DNA of 64,000 nucleotides from Flagellimonas sp. HMM57 (GCF_021390175.1 NZ_CP090004.1:2905001-2969000), one strand, 5' to 3'. Shown: positions 9,495 through 17,797, numbered from the stretch's first letter. Numbers and translations are program-made. Notes: a model not told the origin generated them from the sequence alone.

Positions 9495-10673
9495 TTACTT
9501 CTCCATATAAGCGAAGAAACCCCCAGAGGCAAATTGGCCATTTCTAACCTTTATTACCAATTGATTCTTCCCTTTTTTAAGAGAAATTTTCTTTTTCCTG
9601 CCTTTATGTTGGGGATTTTTCCAGAAATCGTACCAAGCATTCCAATCATTGTCTTTCGAAATATAGCCATCCCTGTAAACTCTTCCAACATCTTTTCCGT
9701 TCAAATAGAGTGTCAGTTCATCTGTGGTCGTAAAGTGCAATGTCGCAGTTTTATCTTTTTTGGCAACCAACGATGTACGAAAATATGCAACAGTGTTTTC
9801 TCCTTCATATTCAGTTATCCTGCCCGTAATTAAAGCACCTCTTGCATCTGTTTTAAAATTTTCCCAAGTAGGGCCTTCCTTATTTGTATCTATTGGGGTG
9901 TCATCATAACCTACAACTTGTTCAATGGCTAAATTGGGTTTTGTTACAGGGCCAAATACTTCCCATTTAGTTAACAACGAATCTGGTTCGTACGTTAGGG
10001 GTGGAATATTTTCTCCCTTGTAATTAAATTGTTCGATAGAGGTCACTTTAATGTTGTCAATCCATACATCTCCACCAGTAACTCTGGGTTGAAATCCTAT
10101 TTTTCCTGATTTTAGTTCAAAGAGCCCAAAGGTTATTTTAGGCCTTTTCATATCATTAATATACAAATGGCAGGTTTCGTTGATGACTTCCATTTTAAAC
10201 GTATGCCATTGTCCAATTTTAATGGCCTGATCTCCTTCTAGATTTGTTTTATACTCTTCGTATAAAAGTCGGGAAACATTGCCATCTCTCCATGGGTTTG
10301 CCCTTATGTAACTCCCATTGCCTTTAACGTACAAAAGACCAAAGTCCTCCCTTTTGGTCGTTTTTTTATAATTATAGATAAAGCCCAAATAATTATGCTC
10401 ATTTTTAGGAAATAATAGTTGCCCTTCCACTTTTACTGAACCCCATTGATCGGAATCCTTGATTAAAGCCGAAACATTACCATTAGGCTTCAATGTAAGA
10501 ACCTTTCCTTGTTTAGAATCTTGAGAATCAATTATTTCTACCGAGGTAACATTGTTTATTTCCCAACCTGAAAGATTTCCTTCAAAATCGTCTTCAAATA
10601 GTAGTTGAGCAATGCAAACTGTTGGGAGGAATACAACTACCAAAAGAATAATTTTAATTTTTACTATCATCAT
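9495..10673 (-). CDS. Exported concanavalin-like protein with C-terminal beta domain
   Basis: A 392-residue protein with a signal peptide (IILLVVVFLPTVCIAQ). Residues of about 25-215 look like a laminin-G/concanavalin A-like lectin fold (LFEDDFEGNLSGWEINN, VEGQLLFPKNEHNYLGF, QWHTFKMEVINETCHLYIND). The C-terminal part (about 225-392) ends in a glycan-binding-like beta sandwich with ELTLYLNGKDVGRVYRDGY and KKGKNQLVIKVRNG. It is paralogous in plan to the next gene (10728-11801). Both lie downstream of an AraC regulator on the same strand. Polysaccharide binding or hydrolysis is possible, but no catalytic residues can be named. Confidence 0.55.
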   Translation of the reverse strand: MMIVKIKIILLVVVFLPTVCIAQLLFEDDFEGNLSGWEINNVTSVEIIDSQDSKQGKVLTLKPNGNVSALIKDSDQWGSVKVEGQLLFPKNEHNYLGFIYNYKKTTKREDFGLLYVKGNGSYIRANPWRDGNVSRLLYEEYKTNLEGDQAIKIGQWHTFKMEVINETCHLYINDMKRPKITFGLFELKSGKIGFQPRVTGGDVWIDNIKVTSIEQFNYKGENIPPLTYEPDSLLTKWEVFGPVTKPNLAIEQVVGYDDTPIDTNKEGPTWENFKTDARGALITGRITEYEGENTVAYFRTSLVAKKDKTATLHFTTTDELTLYLNGKDVGRVYRDGYISKDNDWNAWYDFWKNPQHKGRKKKISLKKGKNQLVIKVRNGQFASGGFFAYMEK

Positions 10674-10727
10674 GTACTGCTTGTTGTATTATCGCTCAAA
10701 CTGTTAACCCCTATATTGTTGTGCGTA

Positions 10728-11801
10728 TTACTCCAGTTTAGCCATTAATCCCCAACCGTTGGCTTTATCTATGACAACGCAATGTATTTTATTGCTCCCT
10801 TTTTTAAGTGGTAAGTATAATGTGTTGGTGTCAATGTCCATATGTCCCATGTATTGTATCCCTTTGGCTCTAAAAGCGTTATTGCCCTCAAAAAGAATCT
10901 CGCCATTTAAATACACGATTATTTTGTCACTATAATCAAACGAAAGCAGTTTTGTTTCGTCATTTTCAGCACGTACGGTTGTAGATGCCACGATGTAGTC
11001 CTCTACATTTTGTTCAAAATTACCAGAAGAGGTTTTTTTTATGTATTTGGAAATTGGTAAAAGTCCTGACGATTCCGTTTCAACTGTAATGTATTTCTCT
11101 TTTGAAAATTTCTCAAAATCCAATTCTGCTTTTTTATAGGTTTTTGCTTTAGTGATTTCCCATTTTGTAACGATTGATGAATCAATAGGTGGAGTGCTTC
11201 CTGTTTCAGTTTTCGCTATGGCATCCTTGTGAGTGACCCTAAAGTTGGAAAACCTATTCGTGAACAATGCAAAAAGCCCAATTTCCCCACTATTTTGGTC
11301 TGTTCTAAGGTTATCTACTGTCATTACTTTTTTGTCGTTTACGAAAACCTCTGCACTTTGATTATTGACCTCAATGCGCAAGTTATTCCAACCTGTGTTC
11401 TTGAAGGTAACCTGAGCTTGGTATTCTCTATATAGCTGCCAATTGGACTCATTATTAAAGATGGGCGTATACTGAACAGCATCTACCTGATTGGATTTGT
11501 GCATTCTCATATATACTTCTTCCATAGTGTCGTCTTGCTTCCTAAAGGTGATGCCTGCAAAACTTCTGATCGAGTTGGCGTACACATCTACTTCAATAGT
11601 TCCGTTTGTGAAGGTTTTATTTTTAACGGTGGCTCTTCCACCATTTAAAATTAGTGATTCCCTGTTGTCAAATCTTTCAAATGAAGCTTCTTTTGGAATG
11701 TCCCAGTTAGAAGCGACCATATCAATTTTTGTGGTGGAATTTTGGGCGATGGCCAGTTGAAAACTCAATAATGTGATTAATGGGCAAAGAAATTTTTGCA
11801 T
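10728..11801 (-). CDS. Exported concanavalin-like protein, paralogue of its neighbour
   Basis: A 357-residue protein with a signal peptide (CPLITLLSFQLAIAQ). Residues of about 30-195 form a LamG-like domain (TFTNGTIEVDVYANSIRSF, NNLRIEVNNQSAEVFVND), and the last 100 residues resemble the C-terminal module of the downstream protein (DKIIVYLNGEILFEGNNAF, KKGSNKIHCVVIDKANG). It lies 54 bp upstream of 9495-10673 and 56 bp downstream of the AraC gene, consistent with a three-gene unit in which the regulator is transcribed first. The function is unknown; carbohydrate recognition is an inference from fold. Confidence 0.55.
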   Translation of the reverse strand: MQKFLCPLITLLSFQLAIAQNSTTKIDMVASNWDIPKEASFERFDNRESLILNGGRATVKNKTFTNGTIEVDVYANSIRSFAGITFRKQDDTMEEVYMRMHKSNQVDAVQYTPIFNNESNWQLYREYQAQVTFKNTGWNNLRIEVNNQSAEVFVNDKKVMTVDNLRTDQNSGEIGLFALFTNRFSNFRVTHKDAIAKTETGSTPPIDSSIVTKWEITKAKTYKKAELDFEKFSKEKYITVETESSGLLPISKYIKKTSSGNFEQNVEDYIVASTTVRAENDETKLLSFDYSDKIIVYLNGEILFEGNNAFRAKGIQYMGHMDIDTNTLYLPLKKGSNKIHCVVIDKANGWGLMAKLE

Positions 11802-11857
11802 GACTTTTTTTTACAAAATTCTGTTTGTTTATCTTCACTTACCTTATCAGTTGATTG

Positions 11858-12727
11858 CTAATTTCTATCATTTTGGTAATTATCCTTGTATGTGGAAGGA
11901 CTAACACCTTCCATCTTTCTAAAAAACCGTGTCAAATTGTTGGGTTCGCTAAATTTTAAGGAATGTGCTATTTCGGCAATTGTTTTATCGGAGTATCGAA
12001 GTTCTGTTTTTACCTCTTGCAATAGTCTGTTATTGATTATTTCTTTTGATGTATGCCCGGTATGTTCTTTTACCATGGCATTCATTTGATGGCGTGTTAT
12101 ATGTAATAGATTACAATAATCTGCAACAGAATGTAATGTGCGAATATTCAGTTCGAGCAGTTCTTTAAACTTATAAATTATTGAATTTGATTGGATGTTG
12201 GGTGAAATATTGTAACATTTTGAATACAGCCGATTTAACTTTGACAAGGAGAAATATAAAAGTGAGCGTAATATATGAGAGCTATCATTTTGATAATTTT
12301 TTATCTCCGCAATGATTTCATCTAAAGCAAATCGTATAACATTGTAATCTTCACTAACCAATTGCAAGTATTGAGGGTATTGGTAATTATAAAAATACTG
12401 CAACCGATAAGCGAACAGTTTGTCATCAAAAAAATCAGATAAAAAGTCATTTTGAAAAACAAGATGAAAACCTTTAACTCCAGAAAGCGAAATTTTACAG
12501 CTTTTCTTTTGGAAGGGGCAGATGAAAAAAAAGCTGTTTTCTGCAACCTCCAATAAATGTCCGTTCAATTCAATTGTTCCACTGGCCTTTTCGAAAACCA
12601 TGATCTCAAAAAAATTGGTTGTGTGAGGTTCAGGATCGAAAAAAACGTTTGGGTTTCCTTCAAATCTGTGAAGATCCATCAGTAATTCGAATCCGTACTT
12701 TCTTTTTTCAAAAATAAATGTTCGCAA
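11858..12727 (-). CDS. AraC-family transcription regulator
   Basis: A 289-residue protein. The N-terminal half is a cupin-like sensor (IELNGHLLEVAENSFFFICP). The C-terminal 100 residues hold two helix-turn-helix motifs of the AraC type: HSVADYCNLLHITRHQMNAM and the recognition signature KFSEPNNLTRFFRKMEGVSP. This layout matches Bacteroidota regulators that sense a small carbohydrate-like ligand. It heads the unit with the two concanavalin-like genes and is the last ordinary chromosomal gene before the cassette region to its right. Confidence 0.85.
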   Translation of the reverse strand: MRTFIFEKRKYGFELLMDLHRFEGNPNVFFDPEPHTTNFFEIMVFEKASGTIELNGHLLEVAENSFFFICPFQKKSCKISLSGVKGFHLVFQNDFLSDFFDDKLFAYRLQYFYNYQYPQYLQLVSEDYNVIRFALDEIIAEIKNYQNDSSHILRSLLYFSLSKLNRLYSKCYNISPNIQSNSIIYKFKELLELNIRTLHSVADYCNLLHITRHQMNAMVKEHTGHTSKEIINNRLLQEVKTELRYSDKTIAEIAHSLKFSEPNNLTRFFRKMEGVSPSTYKDNYQNDRN

Positions 12728-12850
12728 ATTGTAATTTTATTTTGCCAATTTTATGTGTTTAACAATAATTTTGGCTTTAAGTGGTTTTTTGTGAGGCCCC
12801 TTACCTTTTTTTGCAGCCTTCCCTGTTTTTAGGAACGGGGTAAAATTCAG

Positions 12851-13282
12851 TCATTCATTCTTCTTTTTTGTCAGTCCATAAATAATGTTAATCGGGAAAA
12901 TCAATTGCCCTACGGTCATTAGCAAAACAATCGAAGTGATAATTAAAGTCAGATTATTATTGAATTCATATTCCATAATTTCAGTCCGATAAAACTTGGC
13001 TAAAATCCAGACAACTATAGTTCCGCCAAAAGTCAGTCCAATGTGAATCCAATTTAACCACTTTGATAATTTTCTTCCCACTTTTTGTATAATCCAATAT
13101 CCAATTCCGATTATTCCGAAGAATGTGGAAATCAATATTGCAAAATGCAAATAAGTAATTACATAATAAGTATCGTGAACATTGATGTCCAATATAGCAT
13201 CTCCACTCAAAATTCCAGTCAATAGTATTATTGGAATAGCAAGTAAAAAAATCAGATGTGGTTTTTCAATTAGTTTATTCAT
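12851..13282 (-). CDS. Small four-helix membrane protein with COX1-like segment
   Basis: A 143-residue protein with four hydrophobic segments (about 10-28, 40-65, 75-97, 110-133). The second begins HDTYYVITYLHFAILI, which resembles helix X of cytochrome oxidase subunit I (HDTYYVVAHFHYVLS). In COX1 the two His of that helix bind haems; here the first is replaced by Tyr and the second kept. The rest is too short to be an oxidase. Similar small flavobacterial proteins are sometimes annotated as oxidase subunit I, probably by this segment alone. It lies at the distal end of the cassette array; no function is proposed. Confidence 0.6.
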   Translation of the reverse strand: MNKLIEKPHLIFLLAIPIILLTGILSGDAILDINVHDTYYVITYLHFAILISTFFGIIGIGYWIIQKVGRKLSKWLNWIHIGLTFGGTIVVWILAKFYRTEIMEYEFNNNLTLIITSIVLLMTVGQLIFPINIIYGLTKKKNE

Positions 13283-13290
13283 CCAACTTG

Positions 13291-13401
13291 TGGCGTTGGC
13301 CGCCCGTGTTATTCGAATTGATGCGCAGTGCGGCGGAGCATTAACTCGAACAGTTTGAGCAAAACGCGTTTTAGTGTATTTCTACACAGTGTTAGCATCT
13401 G
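13291..13401 (-). repeat. Eroded attC-like site N
   Basis: The right core GTTAGCATCTG (13391-13401) and the preceding bases have the form of the other sites, and the stop codon of the adjacent gene lies inside the arm as elsewhere. The left arm (GTTGGCCGCCCGTGTTATTC near 13295) only loosely pairs and lacks the AACGGT edge, so the site is probably decayed. Confidence 0.35.
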
Positions 13402-13864
13402 TTATTAATTCTACTTTCAGCTTTCTAATTGTTTCAACTTTGGGATTAAGGCTTAATATCCCTATTTCGAAATCATAGATTTCATCATCTTTCATTTTTT
13501 TGATGAAATCCATTTTTGAGTCTGCTTGCCCAATTGCAATCCAAGGAAATCCATACTCTGTATCGGCAACATATATGACCAATTCTTTATTTTCAATTTC
13601 ATATAGTTCGTCTCCAAATGTGTTTACTTGCATTTCACCCAAAAATTCCACTTTTGTATTTTCTTTATTAGTCCCTAAATTTTGAATTATGAAGCTCTCT
13701 AACAAAACCTCCTTCTTGGATTCAACATCTTTATTGGCTTGGTCTTCCTTAGTCTGGTTATAATTAGGGAATTCATTACGAGTGCATCTAATAAGAACAT
13801 TTGTCTCTTTATTCTCATCAGATATGATTTTATACAAATAGAATATTTCTAATTCAATTCCCAT
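13382..13864 (-). CDS. Unknown cassette protein
   Basis: A 160-residue soluble, acidic protein without signal peptide or membrane segments. I do not recognise a family. The pattern VIRCTRNEFPNYNQTKED near the start and a charged, mixed alpha/beta character later are all that can be said. Its last residues (DANTV) are encoded by the GTTAGCATC core of the neighbouring site, so the reading frame runs into the recombination site. Three other array genes do the same or stop within two bases of the core. It is a cargo gene in the distal, older-looking part of the array. Confidence 0.6.
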   Translation of the reverse strand: MGIELEIFYLYKIISDENKETNVLIRCTRNEFPNYNQTKEDQANKDVESKKEVLLESFIIQNLGTNKENTKVEFLGEMQVNTFGDELYEIENKELVIYVADTEYGFPWIAIGQADSKMDFIKKMKDDEIYDFEIGILSLNPKVETIRKLKVELITDANTV

Positions 13865-13929
13865 TTTTATTGATGCTCATGATGCGGAAGGCTATGGTCC
13901 ACTTTCCAGCAACAAGATATGGAATATCT

Positions 13930-14129
13930 TTGTTGGGTGGAAGTGTGCTAAGAGTAGTACGGGGAATTTTAAGCACGGACTTTTCGTCTGCCGCATAGCA
14001 AAGCCTTATATTGAGTTTTTATCGTTAAATTTTAAAACAAAAAATAAAGCTTTGCGGTCTTCGATCTATGCAGCTACTTTTCGGCAAGCACTAAATCCCC
14101 GTATTGCTTATAGCCATTGTTATCTACTG
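13930..14129 (-). repeat. attC-like site M (long class, left core decayed)
   Basis: The inner arms GAGTAGTACGGG (about 13951-13962) and CCCGTATTGCTT pair, and the right edge is ATTGTT with core GTTATCTACTG (14119-14129). The loop (GGACTTTTCGTCTGCCGC, then TTTGCGG) matches the loops of the other 200-bp sites. The left AACGGT edge is not recognisable. The stretch 13865-14158 holds no gene. Confidence 0.6.
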
Positions 14130-14158
14130 TCCTTTTCCACTGTTGAACATTGCAATAA

Positions 14159-14605
14159 TCATTTCTTCTGCGTAGCCATATCGGTAATGATTTGCCATTC
14201 GTTTTCCGTGTTTTGCACCAAGAGAAATGTAACTGACTGCCCACCTTTTTCCGCTTTCAGTTCCGCTATGACCGTGGCGGAATGTTCTGCAATATCAATA
14301 CTCTTAAAAACTACCTCGTATTTAGTTCCACCAATGACTTCTTTGGTAATTAGGGCTTTGTAGCCTTCCGCCGGAATTATCGATATTTTATCGGACGTTG
14401 GATATTTGTTGGCAATCACTCGAAAATTTTCGTGCAAAATATCGTTGTACATCGCCACATTTCGCTCTTCGCCAGCTTTGACAAAAGTTTCTATCACGCT
14501 TTTTATCTCTTTTTCCATTTTTATTGAATTGTTTTGTATTTGGGATTTACAACTTGTTGAGCTAAAGCAAATCATTGTAAGAAGTACCATTGATAATCTT
14601 TTCAT
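14159..14605 (-). CDS. NTF2/SnoaL-like lipoprotein
   Basis: A 148-residue protein with a lipoprotein-type signal (LLTMICFSSTSCKSQ; Cys at 19). The remainder has the cone-shaped NTF2-like pattern: IKSVIETFVKAGEERNVAMY, then YNDILHENFRVIANKYP and strands ending in NEWQIITDMA, as in DUF4440 or lumazine-binding-like proteins. The ligand or reaction is unknown. A perfect Crp-type palindrome lies 55 bp upstream of the start, and the Crp-family gene is the next gene upstream, so the two probably form a regulator-target pair carried in one cassette. Confidence 0.7.
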   Translation of the reverse strand: MKRLSMVLLTMICFSSTSCKSQIQNNSIKMEKEIKSVIETFVKAGEERNVAMYNDILHENFRVIANKYPTSDKISIIPAEGYKALITKEVIGGTKYEVVFKSIDIAEHSATVIAELKAEKGGQSVTFLLVQNTENEWQIITDMATQKK

Positions 14606-14659
14606 ATTCTTTTGAGTTTAAATTATGAACCAAAGTTATCTTTAGATATGAGGAAACTC

Positions 14660-14675
14660 TGTGACCAAAATCACA
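14660..14675. promoter_or_regulatory. Crp/Fnr-type operator upstream of the NTF2-like gene
   Basis: TGTGACCAAAATCACA is a perfect TGTGA-N6-TCACA palindrome lying between the Crp-like gene's stop and the start of 14159-14605. The only other copy I found lies in front of the Crp-like gene itself. Confidence 0.7.
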
Positions 14676-14689
14676 ATCGGTTGAAAAAG

Positions 14690-15304
14690 TTATCTTTTTG
14701 CCCTTATTCGGCTTAGTGTTTCTCTTGCCAGACCTAAATAGGATGCCAAATAGGTCAGGGGTATGGTATGTAAGAGATTTGGTCTTTTGTTCTCTAAATA
14801 TGCGTACCGTTCTTCGGGCTTTAAAGATTGAAGAACATATGATATTTCATTTTGACCGTTCAATAAATGTTCCAAAAGTTTGCGACCTAATCGCTCAAAT
14901 GAAATAGATTTTTCATAGAGTTCGAGAAGTTTCTTTCTGCTTAAATGGAATAAGGTAGTGTCACTTAATGCAATAAGATTTTTTGTAGAAGGCGTTTGGG
15001 TTGTCAGGCTTTTTAGTTCATGGGCAAATTCCCTTTCCAAAAAGAAATTTTGATACATCTCCTTCCCTTCAATTGGCTCGAAAAGTCCAACCGCCCCTGA
15101 AATTAGAAAGTAAATCCCGTTATTGTAATTGCCAGATTTTAAGAGGTATTGTTTTTTAGCAAACTCCTTGTACTCGCAGACATTCAAAAAATCTGAAAAC
15201 TCCGTATCGTTTAGGACATTAAATTTGTCCAATGTTTTTCGAAGTATGGTTTCATTCGCTGAGTACAATTCCTTTCCGCTTTGGTTCGCTGTAATACTAT
15301 TCAA
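14690..15304 (-). CDS. Crp/Fnr-family transcription regulator
   Basis: A 204-residue protein with an N-terminal cyclic-nucleotide-binding-like beta barrel (KKQYLLKSGNYNNGIYFLIS, FFLEREFAHELKSL) and a C-terminal winged-helix motif (IPLTYLASYLGLARETLSRI), the normal plan for Bacteroidota Crp-like regulators. The Arg-Ser phosphate-binding pair of true cAMP receptors is not evident, so the ligand is unknown. Palindromes TGTGA-N6-TCACA lie 17 bp upstream of its start and in front of the following NTF2-like gene. Autoregulation and control of that gene are the simple reading. Confidence 0.85.
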   Translation of the reverse strand: MNSITANQSGKELYSANETILRKTLDKFNVLNDTEFSDFLNVCEYKEFAKKQYLLKSGNYNNGIYFLISGAVGLFEPIEGKEMYQNFFLEREFAHELKSLTTQTPSTKNLIALSDTTLFHLSRKKLLELYEKSISFERLGRKLLEHLLNGQNEISYVLQSLKPEERYAYLENKRPNLLHTIPLTYLASYLGLARETLSRIRAKR

Positions 15305-15320
15305 TTTTAACTTTGATTTC

Positions 15321-15336
15321 TGTGATTATAGTCACA
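15321..15336. promoter_or_regulatory. Crp/Fnr-type operator upstream of the Crp-like gene
   Basis: TGTGATTATAGTCACA is a perfect TGTGA-N6-TCACA palindrome 17 bp before the start codon at 15304. Being so close to the start, it would be expected to block transcription when bound. Confidence 0.7.
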
Positions 15337-15400
15337 ATCTATATGGTCTTGACTAAATTAATAAATTTCGATTTTACTAAGATTTTTATTGATTTTCAGA

Positions 15401-15533
15401 GTTGTAGCTTATGACCGGTGGTGGCAGCCCGCATTAGCACGAAATTTGGCAAGTACGCACCAGACTGAGAATTAGAGAGGATTTTTAGAAATAGACGATA
15501 ACAAGCAATTGTTAATAACAATGTTATAGCCAG
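15401..15533 (-). repeat. attC-like site L (short class, left arm decayed)
   Basis: The right end ...AACAATGTT and core GTTATAGCCAG (15523-15533) are as in other sites, and the interior aligns by eye with site K (TTAGCA..AATTT.GCAAGTA...GAACAAGC). The left edge reads TTATGACCGGT instead of NNATAACGGT. The core matches the other end of its unit (GGCTACAAC, 17269-17277) at 8 of 9 positions. Confidence 0.6.
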
Positions 15534-17027
15534 TTATTCTTTGACCTCTAAATCTTCTCTTTCGATAACTTTACCTCCAATAACAACTTTCTCTATAGCA
15601 TCATATGCTTCAATATCCAGTAAAGGGTTTTTAGTCGTCATAAGTATGTTAGCTTTTTTCCCAACAGCCAATGAACCAGATAAAGAATCTAAATGAAAAG
15701 ATTTGGCATTATTAAATGTAGCAGAGGCCAATATTTTATCTAAAGGAACTCCAGCTTCCTTCATTAATTTAAGCTCCCAATTTCCATTATGACCAGGTTG
15801 GTTGCTATAAATTGGGCCAGATGGCGTATCTGAGCCAAATAGAATTAGACCATTATTGTCAGAAAGGTATTTTAAGACCAGCATTGCATGAGCCTGTACC
15901 TTGTCATAGATGGTATGGATCTCTTCTACACTGAGTTCATCAAAAATTTCTTTGGCGAACCATTGTGCTTCCTCTGTTTTATACCATTCGATTAAATTTT
16001 TGGGGACTATCTTTTTTATGCCTGGCTGATCAAGAAATTCATTATCGGCCAATGCTTCCTCACCTTCAATAACCGTTAAGGTGGGGGTATAGCCTATTTG
16101 TTTTTGAATTTGTATATCCAATATGTTTTTTATTTCTGATGGAAGGGAGTCCCTTGGTACATCTTTGTACTTTCCCCAGTTCCATATTCCATGAGCTATA
16201 ATGTCCACTCCTATGTTCACCAAAAACGAATGTGCTTCCAATGAATTGGCGTGAACAGTCAGGACAAGCCCATTTGAATGTGCTTCTGTAAGCAAATTTT
16301 CCATAATGCCCTTAGTTGGAACAGGTAACCCCATAATGCGCCCAAAACCTGATTCATAATATGATTTTACAGCAATGGCGCCAGAATTTTTAATGCGCTT
16401 GACAACTGCTTTGGGAGTATGATCGGTAGGATCATATTTATCTGGTATATTTTCTGCCTCACTTTCCATGTATATGAAATTTGGCACAGCATCAAATCGA
16501 TATTCTTTAGGTGTAAAATTCATTGGGTAGCCATTTGCGACCGTAGCTCCTGAATATCCAACATGTAATAGATCGGGTTTTACTTCGTGCATGTTAAAAG
16601 AAGTGATGAGATCTTCGGATATGCCCCCAAGATCAATGATTGAGGTAAAACCATAATACAAATAGCTTCTAGGCATTTGGTCATAAAAAGCATTGGCTAG
16701 TTCAGGATATTTTTCTATGTGATGAGGAAGCATTCCTTGTACTCCTGGAATATGAACATGACTATCGATCAACCCTGGAATTACGAATTTTCCAGTTCCA
16801 TCGATCTGTTCAAATGTTCCGCTTATACTTGGCTTGTTTTTGCCCACATAAACGATTCCATCTTTTTCAACCACTAAATGGCCTATATAAGGGCTGTAAG
16901 TGCCATCTTCTGTTGAGATTATGGTAACATTCGATATGTATACACCTTCCGTAAGATTCAGTTGTTCTTTATTGTCCTGACAAGAAAATAAAATTGTAGC
17001 ATGTAGAATAGCTAGTAATTTTTTCAT
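15534..17027 (-). CDS. Amidohydrolase-family lipoprotein
   Basis: A 497-residue metal-dependent hydrolase with a short lipoprotein signal (LHATILFSCQDN; Cys at 16). Metal-site motifs are in the expected order: IPGLIDSHVHIPG (about 95-107), LVLTVHANSLEAH (about 255), DIIAHGIWNW (about 278), and FGSDTPSG (about 405). The C-terminal strand segment LAVGKKANILMTTKNPLLDI closes the small beta domain. Substrates of this imidazolonepropionase/prolidase-like group vary and cannot be read from sequence. It is by far the largest single-gene cargo in the distal array; its unit runs from 15523 to 17277. Confidence 0.85.
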   Translation of the reverse strand: MKKLLAILHATILFSCQDNKEQLNLTEGVYISNVTIISTEDGTYSPYIGHLVVEKDGIVYVGKNKPSISGTFEQIDGTGKFVIPGLIDSHVHIPGVQGMLPHHIEKYPELANAFYDQMPRSYLYYGFTSIIDLGGISEDLITSFNMHEVKPDLLHVGYSGATVANGYPMNFTPKEYRFDAVPNFIYMESEAENIPDKYDPTDHTPKAVVKRIKNSGAIAVKSYYESGFGRIMGLPVPTKGIMENLLTEAHSNGLVLTVHANSLEAHSFLVNIGVDIIAHGIWNWGKYKDVPRDSLPSEIKNILDIQIQKQIGYTPTLTVIEGEEALADNEFLDQPGIKKIVPKNLIEWYKTEEAQWFAKEIFDELSVEEIHTIYDKVQAHAMLVLKYLSDNNGLILFGSDTPSGPIYSNQPGHNGNWELKLMKEAGVPLDKILASATFNNAKSFHLDSLSGSLAVGKKANILMTTKNPLLDIEAYDAIEKVVIGGKVIEREDLEVKE

Positions 17028-17030
17028 TGA

Positions 17031-17174
17031 TCATCTTCTTTGGTTCTTTAACCGAGGACGATTATATCCTAAGCCTGTTACAGAATTTATAAGCCTTAAC
17101 TGTTCTTTGGGCGATTGACCATAGTTTAAACTTATGGAAATCAAAGGGGTAATTATGAATACTATTTTTAGCAT
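17031..17174 (-). CDS. Possible 47-residue exported peptide
   Basis: A short minus-strand frame starts at ATG 17174 and ends at TGA 17031-17033, three bases before the amidohydrolase start. The first 20 residues (MLKIVFIITPLISISLNYGQ) look like a signal peptide ending in the Gln often seen at cleavage sites in this phylum. The remaining 27 residues are basic and of no known family. It may be a real small gene, or the remnant of a longer exported protein. Its tight coupling to the amidohydrolase argues for translation. Confidence 0.35.
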   Translation of the reverse strand: MLKIVFIITPLISISLNYGQSPKEQLRLINSVTGLGYNRPRLKNQRR

Positions 17175-17268
17175 TGGTCTTGTTGTCTTTCTATAAGACG
17201 TAAATAGTATACTAATGGTTGCTCGCGTTTAGAATTTTATAAGTTCACCGACATTCTGAGCCATAATT

Positions 17269-17403
17269 GGCTACAACGGTCGCGGCTATGAGTAGTTGTG
17301 TGGTTTAGCAATTAATTTTGCAAGTAGACACTAAATTGAATATGCGAGGTGATTTTCAGAAGTGGGTGAGAACAAGCGATTACTTATAGCCTTTGGTTTT
17401 GCG
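17269..17403 (-). repeat. attC-like site K (short class)
   Basis: The left core GGCTACAAC (17269-17277) is followed by GGTCGCGGCTATGAGTAGTT. The right arm ATTACTTATAGCC pairs with GGCTATGAGTAGT (11 of 13 counting wobble). The right core begins GTTTTGCG (17396). Length is 135 bp, as for the other short sites. Confidence 0.75.
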
Positions 17404-17412
17404 TTCGTATTT

Positions 17413-17772
17413 TTATTCAGTCGGTATGGGTAGATTATGCATTTTTAAAAATGATAATTTATCCCAATATCCGCGCTGAAATTTAATTTTTCCATTAGTG
17501 ACTTTAAAAAATCCACAACCTCTTAACCCCAAAGGGTCTTTCCATTCCAAAATAGCCCATTCACCATCCTCAAATATATTTTCAGGAATACAAGTCATAT
17601 CTGCGGTATTAAATTCATCCGCAAACATTTTTCCAATTGAGCTTTTCCCTTCAACAGGTTCATTTGCTACCTGATGATTTATTGCGTCTGGATGATATAA
17701 TTCGGTTATTTTTTCAGCGTTTCCTTCATTGAATAGTTTAACCCATTTCTCTATCAGTTCTTTCGGTGTCAT
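17413..17772 (-). CDS. SnoaL/NTF2-like protein
   Basis: A 119-residue cytoplasmic protein with the SnoaL-like pattern: N-terminal helix ELIEKWVKLFNEGNAEKITE, LYHPDAINHQVANEPVEGKS, and strands ILEWKDPLGLRGCGFFKVTN ending in IKFQRGYWDKL. Members of this fold include isomerases and hydrolases acting on small ring compounds; many are uncharacterised. The start codon is 32 nt from the unit edge at 17804, with no visible promoter, as in most units of the array. It is the only gene between sites K and J. Confidence 0.8.
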   Translation of the reverse strand: MTPKELIEKWVKLFNEGNAEKITELYHPDAINHQVANEPVEGKSSIGKMFADEFNTADMTCIPENIFEDGEWAILEWKDPLGLRGCGFFKVTNGKIKFQRGYWDKLSFLKMHNLPIPTE

Positions 17773-17797
17773 TTCAGTTTGTGCTGTTTTTGCTTGT

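Noticed and set aside
12821..12840. Attachment site or terminator at the left end of the array
   Set aside because: CCCTGTT..AACGGGG can form a 7-bp stem with a wobble, but it lacks a T-run in the right place and does not match the other sites, so the left boundary remains open.
12851..13282. Cytochrome c oxidase subunit I
   Set aside because: Only one helix resembles COX1, one of its two haem ligands is missing, and the protein has four helices instead of twelve.
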